From assembly GCF_036320965.1 (NCBI RefSeq), contig NC_092242.1, positions 70,285,762 through 70,349,761 of the forward strand: a DNA stretch of 64,000 bases, read 5' to 3'. The DNA is from Panulirus ornatus (taxonomy: Eukaryota > Arthropoda > Malacostraca > Decapoda > Palinuridae). The position numbers were made by a program, and so were the translations under genes. This document shows, piece after piece, positions 56,966-64,000 of this stretch; position 1 is the first letter of the stretch; every line of letters begins with the position of its first letter. A model generated the notes under the pieces. That model had not been told where the DNA came from. It was given only the letters and a program-made list of their open reading frames with translations, and made no database searches.

Positions 56966-58270
56966 TATGACAATACAGTCAACACAACAATAAGGAAGCC
57001 TTCAAATTTATTCATTATGGCAATATAAGCACCTGACACTATTGAATCTGTGACAAATAGTCTCTTTCAGATCATAAAAACATATAGGCTCCCATAACAA
57101 TATAGTGTCCACACAAAATAGCGACCCAACAAGAATTTTTAATTAAGATATAGTCACCTTGACAGTAGAGCCGAAAAAACAATGGAAACCAACAATGAAA
57201 ATGTACCTGCCTAACAATATAGTTTACCATGAAAGAGGCAAGGCAACATACAAAATTGTCACAATAAATGTAATCGCCATTACAATTTAGTTACCATGAT
57301 TATATATCAAATCATAATAATATCATCAGGAGGCTACCATATACACCATCACAGTAGAAAAACCATGACAATATAGTGATCATGATAATTTGATATCCTA
57401 CACTTGCTCTCAAATTACCAAATAAGCCCCGTAATGAAAATTTTGTTATCATGCATCATATGATTAAAACAATATTGTAGTTAATACCAAAATAAATCCC
57501 CAACTACAAGAATTAACAATATCAATAAGCCACAAGTAAAATATAGCGACCAAGATAATGTAGTTAGATGCACTGGTATTGAAAATAACATACAGGCACA
57601 ATGGCAATATCGTCACCATGACAATGGACCTACGCATGAAAAGATAGTAACAATCTGAAAGCAGCTACTATAATAATAAATCCATGGAACATATCCAAAA
57701 TAACAGTTTATTTGCTATGACACTATATCACCATGCCAATATCGTCAAAATGTTAGTCTAGCATCATGGCCATAACCACCAGAAAAAATAAATAGACCAA
57801 AATGATATAGCTTAAACTTAACAATATAGCTACCCAGAAATATATTCTATATGAAAAGACGTCACCTCCCTTACAGTATAACAAAAATAAAAAAAGCTAT
57901 CATGGCAAGGTAGTCACCCTATCAATATAGTCACAATGAAATAAGTTACCATACCATGTAATCATACCTGGAATAAACAACATGCTATATAAGTACCCAA
58001 GATGACTGCAACATCAAGACAATACGGCAACATGACATATAGGAGTCTCTACGAACAAAAATATTGCAATCGCTTCAACAAATTTAATGATAATATAGTA
58101 TAACTGGAACACAGTCACCATAGAGTATGATCACAAATGCAATAAAACCGCGATACATAATCATCCCCTGTCATGAAAATTTAGCCACCCTGCCACTGCA
58201 ATATAGCTAACATAAAATACTTCACACGACAGTACTAAAAAAAAACCATACAATATAGCATATTATGACA
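56966..58270 (-). repeat. Decayed 17-bp-motif satellite, inverted arm
   Basis: The motif appears as its complement (caccatgacaatatag and variants) throughout. A stretch at about 57070-57180 is the reverse complement of 60660-60790: the block around tctactgtcaaggtgactat and gggtcgctat is shared. So the same higher-order repeat is present here in the opposite orientation. No gene. Confidence 0.8.
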
Positions 58271-58380
58271 ATGTATCACCTGATTACAGTCGCGGCACCA
58301 GCTAAAGACCTGTACGGAGCTGCTATCGTCTTTCAGAGCTAGGTTGTAGCTATTCCGACATGCGTTGTCGCTACTCTTGC
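58271..58380. other. GC-richer spacer at the satellite orientation switch
   Basis: About 110 bases (cagtcgcggcaccagctaaa to acatgcgttgtcgctac) that do not show the motif. They separate the minus-oriented and plus-oriented arms. Confidence 0.6.
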
Positions 58381-61300
58381 TTTCTTTTAAATGGTTTTTA
58401 ATACTTATATGATCATGATTGGGTGTATGATTAACGCACCATAATGTGATATCGTTTGTATTTCATGTAATGAATTTGTCAAAGAAACTATATTTCATGT
58501 GTGCTTATATTGTGAGGTAGGTATCATTTCAATGGTTGTTCCACTGTTTTTATTGCTATACTTCCAAGGTGACTGTACTGTGATGAATAAATCCTGTCAT
58601 CTTCGCTATTTTGTCTAGAGAACTATATTCACATCTTGGACGCTATATGTTTGCTATGATCCAAATATGAATATTTGTCACGGTATCTATATTTTCATGT
58701 GGCTGTATCTCAGAGTGGATATAATTTACAAGTGCGTATATTAATTGCGTTCACTATATTGTCCATAAATCATTTATGTGATCATGGTGGCTTCAATGTT
58801 ATTGTGAATATTATTATCGTCTTACTATATTATCAGAATGACGAATGTCACTTTAAAGATATTCATATGGAGGCTATAGTTTCACGACAAATATATTTAT
58901 ATGGACACCAATTATCTGTTGTTCATGTACTCATTGTATATTCATTATCAAGTGACGCTTATATCATGCGATTAATTTATTCGAGAGATTATTGTCATGG
59001 TGGCTGTACAGTTTTTGATGGCTGTATAGTCGTTTGCTATTTTATCAATAGTACTCTTTTTGTGAAGATGGCTTTTAGTTGTCAGTAAAGCTGGAGAAAT
59101 CATAGGAACATATTTACATAGTTGCAGTATGTCATATATGACATACTATCAATCTGTTATAATCTCGTTTCTTTACATTGCTCATGATGTAATTCGTCAC
59201 CTTGACTAAAGTGGCAGGTGATCTTTTTTTAATGGTGCTGTACTGTCATTTTCTAATCATGTCATATTTGTCACAAGCGATATATCATTTGATGACTTTA
59301 TTTATTAAGTGACAGTATTTTAATAGCGACTATATTGTCAATATGACTATAAATCTCAGAGTTGCTATATTAGCCATGGTCACTATTCTATCATGGATAT
59401 TTATGTCATAGTGACTGATTTTCATGGCAGTTTTTTTATGGTGTAAAAATTTTTCCCTGAGGTTATCCCATAATAGAAGAGAAATTTTTATTTTTTCATT
59501 AATGATCAAAGTGACTACATTGTCCATGATATGCTATATTGTTATGGTTTGGAGTCGACGTGGGAATGTTTTTGTTATTGTGGCTATATTGTATGGAAGC
59601 CATGGTGGAGGGTTACAATATTTATGGTAGGAATTATTTTTACTATACGGCGATTATATACATTCTTAGTATATTGTCATCGTGATTGTGTTGCCATAAT
59701 ATCCTATATTGTCATTTAACTTGTTGAAATTAGTGGCTATATTGTTTGAGTAGACTGTCTTTTGATGTTTTTCTGTATTGTCATGGTAGTTGTATTGTCA
59801 TCCGTGACTATACTAACATGGTGACTATAATTGCCATTAAAATACATTGCTATGGTTACATATTGCCTGATGGCTATATTGTTTGGTTACCATATTGCCA
59901 AAGATGGCTATATAGTTAGTTACCATATTGCAATGATGTCTATTTGTCCCACTTTTTTTTTATATTTCAAGAATATGGCGTCCCTTTTAATGTTACCTCA
60001 TTGTCAGTGTAGTATATTGTCAGTTAGCTATATCGTTGTTGATGAGTATTTTTTCGTTGATATATTTCCATGATGGCTATACTAACATTTGAGAGATTTT
60101 GTATGGTGATATATCTTCTTGGCAGCTAAACTCTGTTGTTTGCTATCTTTTGGGTATTTTCTTATCTTGAATATTTTGCCATGACCGCTACATTATCAAC
60201 GTTACTTTACTTTCATGGTAGTCTATATTTGTCATGGTGAGGATAGTTTGCACGTGTCCCCTCAATTGTAATATTCTCAATACATGCCTTGCGACATTAT
60301 CTTGGTCGCAATAAACAATTGATGGCTATATTGCCTATCATTAATTTCTGTCGTTGGGATATATTTGTCACTGCCTACAATATGTTTATGATTATATGAT
60401 CATGATAACAATATATTCATGGGTGGCTCTTGGTATTGTAAGTGTAAGTGCACGGATATCATATCATCATGTCAACTTTAGACTGTCATGGTTTTTATAC
60501 GTTCATATGTTTATGTCTACCTGGATTATATGATCTTGATTGGGTATGTTTATGGTAACTATATGTAATGCGAGGATATTTCATTATGAAATTTTGTCAT
60601 ATTGCTAAATTTCAACATCTAAATGTTTTGGCAGGTACAGTTTCATGATTGTTACATGTTTTATGTCTATACTGTCAAGGTGTCTATATGTATAATGATA
60701 GATCCTAGTTTGGTCGCTATATTGTCAGTAGGAGACTATGATGTCCTGCGGCTATATGTTTACTATGATTCAAAAGCGACTATTTGTTACAGTTCTATAT
60801 TGTCATGTAGTTTATACTGCCATAGTGGAATATGATTTTTATATTTCTGTTTTTCCTCTTTGGACTGTATTGTCCCATCAGTTATATGATCACAGTGGCT
60901 ATATTGTATTGTGAATAAATTGCCGTCATGACTATATTATCATATGGGCAAGATTATCAAGGCAGACATGTTGACATGGAGGCTATATATCATGATATTT
61001 ATGAGTCACTGTAAGTTTATTTTCAAGGTGACTAATGACATGGGATGATTTGGTATCGTGGACATTTTATTATGGTGGCTGACCTATGATGGTGGCTATA
61101 TTCCGTTTGCTGTATTTTCAATGTTGCTCTTTTGTGAATATAGATTTGTCAGTGTAGCTATAGTGTCATGGGGAACATTTTTCATAGTGGCAGTTATTGT
61201 CATATGACCATAAAGTTAATTTTGGCTTTCTTTCATTTTAGTTACATTGCTATATGTATATATCGTCACCTTAGACCATATTTTCATGGTGATCTTTTTA

Positions 61301-64000
61301 TAGGTGATATATTGGCTTATTTAACACTCTTGCTACTTTGTCATAAGCCGGAAATACTATCATGCTAATTATATTTTTTGGTGGACAATATTGTTAATAG
61401 CGACTTATTATCATTAGACTATAATGTCACAGTGGCTAATTGCCAAGATAACTATATTGGTCATTGTGACTTATTTTATCATGATTTTTATAATGTCATT
61501 AATGACTGTATTTTCGTTCGAGCTTTTTAATGTGGTGATATTTCCCTTGAGGATATTACATTATAGAAGAGAAATGTCATTTTGAATGAATTATCAGAAG
61601 ACTACATTGCCATGATATGCTATAATGTTATGGTTTTCAGTACTGTCATGATAAGTTTTTTTATTACTGTTTCTACCATTACAATGGAAACCAAAAGAGT
61701 GATGGCTACATTTTCATTGTAGGAAAATTTTATCCTGTGCGATTATATTGCATTTCTGAGTATAGTGTCTTAGTGGGGACTATGTTGCCATAATATCTAT
61801 ATTATCATAATAATTTGTCAAATTTGATGGCACTATTGTATTAGCGGACGTAACTGTCATGTTATCTGTATTGTACCGTGGTTTTATTGTCAAGTGACTT
61901 ATAGTCATGTTGGCTACATTTCGTTAAGGTCACATTGTTATGGAAACTTATATTACCATAGTTGGGGGCTGTATGTTAAATCACTATATAACATGGTGGC
62001 TATTTTCTCATTTGTGTTAGATAAATACAAGGAGGTGACTGTCTTTCTTTTCAGGTGGCATATTGTCAGAATAGCTATTTTGTCGAGTTTGTGGGTATAT
62101 TTAATTTCTTTTCTGGCGATATATTATCAAGATGGCAATAATAAACATTTTGGCGATATTGGCATGGCGATATAATGTTTGTAGGCAGCTAAATTCTTGT
62201 TGTGGATATTTTTCAATTGTATATTTTATCATGGTAGCTTCCTATTCAAAGGTTATATATTTTCATAGGTGGTGCATTATCTTGGGAAGACATTGGCATG
62301 ATGGGTTGTTTCTCTACTTTCATATGATGCCGTCAGCTACATTATCTTGTTCGCTATATCAACTTGATGGGGGGGGGTATATTGGTATGGTAATCTTGTC
62401 TTTCGGGATATATTTGTAATAGGGACAATACTGTTATGTTATGATAATAATTTCATAAAAAGTTGTGTGGTATTGTAAGTGTAAGTGAATGATGATATCA
62501 TCTCATCATGTCACTTAAATTTTGTTCATTGGTTTTACTACACGTATGATCTTGTTTTATGTCAACCTGCTGATTATTACTATATGATTGGTGTAATGAT
62601 TATGGTTAAACTTTTTGTAATGAGGTTTTATTTCATGGTAATAATTTTGTCATGTTGACTACAATTCCATGACAGCTAAAATGTTATGACCATATCAAGA
62701 TGATAAATCCGGTCTGTCACAGTTTTTCACTGAGACTTATTGTCCTGGAGTCTATATTTTTTTTGCTATGATCCGAAAACGAGCTATCTATTAACAGTAT
62801 CTAGTATTGCAGGTGCTATCTTACCATGGTGATATAAGTTGAATATTTCTATTTTTTGCTTTGTTTTTAATTATATTGTCATATTAGTTATATATCATGG
62901 TAGCTGTATTGACATAGTGAATAGATTGTCGTGCTCCGTGACTACTGTCTTAAGTCGCTAAATTGCCATTGCAAAATATCTTGACATGAGGGCTATATTT
63001 TCTGATATTATATTTAAGTAATTGTAAGATATGGTAATGGTGACTCTATTGTCCTCGTGATTGAGTTATATCGTGATATTATTGTCAAGATGCTGTATAT
63101 TGTCATGGTGGCTTTTTGTTGTTTGGCTGGTATTCTGATTTTACGCTTTTGTGAAGATAGACTTTATGGTCAGGGTACCTATAGTGTCAAGGAGAATATT
63201 TTTTTATTATGGAATTATTGTCATTATGAAAATACTGTCATTTTGGCCATTCTCCTTATTTTTGCTTACATTTTTCTATATAAATTATATCATCCACCTT
63301 TGCAATATTAGCACGTATTCTTTTTTGCGTTGCTGTATTTTTCATTTTTTCAATCTTGCATTTTTTTTGCCGTAAGTGATAATTTTCATGATAAACTTTA
63401 ATTTCCGGTAACGATATATTGGCATTTTTGACTATGTCTGTAATTATGGCAATGATATCATGTTGTATTATCTCGCCAAAAGCAACTTTAATGTCATGAG
63501 TGTCTTTTTCATCATGTATGGTTATAATGTCAAGGTGACTATTTTTTCACGGTTAGCTTTTATATTAGTATTGGTATGCCCTTGGGATGGGATCATTATA
63601 AAAGGAGATCTATTTTGATTAAATCATTAGGGGAACTACATTGTCGTGATATGCTATTTGTTAGGTTTCAGGAATGCATTGTTATGTATCATTATGATTC
63701 TATATTTCCAATGGAAGCCATAGTGTCAGCGTGTCTATATTTTCTATTATAATATTTTTATGTCGTTTATATTCCATTGTTTGTATATTGTCTGGTGACT
63801 GTGCCTATATATCTATACTGTCATTGATTTGTTGTATTTGTGGCTATAATTGTATAATGTAATGTATGGTTCCTGTATTGTTTAAGTGGGTATATTGTAT
63901 CGTGTCTATATGGTCTGGTAGTTATTATCCTTTAAGATTATGGTTTGATACGGTAACTGCATTGCCATGCTGGTCTTATTGTTTAAATGGAATATATTGC
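58381..64000 (+). repeat. Decayed satellite with about 2.05-kb higher-order repeat
   Basis: The ctatattgtcatggtgg-like motif recurs roughly every 17-18 bases with heavy divergence. Longer landmarks recur about every 2.0-2.1 kb: ctatatgttt(g/a)ctatgat at 58645 and 60753, with a related form at 62755; tagaagagaaat at 59475 and 61565, with a related site near 63600; attgtaagtgtaagtg at 60435 and 62473; and cttttgtgaa near 59055, 61126 and 63145. About 2.7 higher-order units are visible, and the array runs off the window. ORFs of 60-137 codons here reflect AT-rich motif repetition and are not genes. Confidence 0.85.

Noticed and set aside
58675..59088. 137-codon ORF in the AT-rich satellite
   Set aside because: Falls in the decayed 17-bp-motif array. 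The repeated Ile/Val/Tyr composition reflects the motif, not a gene.

Overview
The window reads as nuclear DNA of a repeat-rich animal, most likely a decapod crustacean. The evidence is indirect: long (TA)n, (GA)n and (CA)n microsatellites, a large single-ORF LINE family, a Penelope-like element, a SINE sharing both ends of the LINE, a eukaryotic tRNA, GT/AG splice-like signals and no prokaryotic gene organisation. It is a scaffold with two 100-N gaps (2887-2986 and 56866-56965), so the three blocks they separate may not be adjacent in the real chromosome.

Layout. Bases 1-424 hold an unidentified coding-like remnant that runs straight into a GC-rich 77-bp satellite (425-2886). From 2987 to 56865 the window is dominated by at least 18 copies or fragments of one APE-endonuclease/reverse-transcriptase LINE (RTE-like; clade not proven). 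They lie on both strands, range from very decayed to nearly intact, and are heavily nested. Two copies keep the 5' UTR, endonuclease, RT, C-terminal domain and 3' tail: 43584-47126 (+) and 50098-53839 (-). A younger subfamily has a shorter 3' UTR and usually sits between (TA)n tracts. Other mobile DNA includes a Penelope-like element interrupted by the second full-length LINE, a foldback made of Penelope ends with hammerhead-ribozyme motifs, a pogo/Tigger-like non-autonomous DNA transposon, a SINE, and a DIRS-like RNase H remnant.

Three low-copy intervals (about 9.2-15.8, 26.9-29.2 and 31.0-36.2 kb) hold the only host-like signals: a tRNA-Thr(UGU) on the minus strand, a candidate terminal coding exon at 13701-13855 (-), and a candidate membrane-protein exon near 27.4-27.8 kb (-). 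No complete host protein-coding gene could be established. After the second gap, 56966-64000 is one AT-rich decayed satellite. It is built from a roughly 17-bp motif (ctatattgtcatggtgg) organised in a diverged higher-order repeat of about 2.05 kb, and its motif orientation flips near 58.3 kb.

The elements do not form a pathway; they record an insertion history. Target-site duplications at 5813/8592, 36710/40189, 41560/42637 and 50088/53840 put several insertions in relative order. The strongest unexpected signals are the hammerhead motifs, the 5'-inverted LINE with a matching duplication, the (TA)n-flanked chain of LINE copies, and the inverted higher-order satellite.
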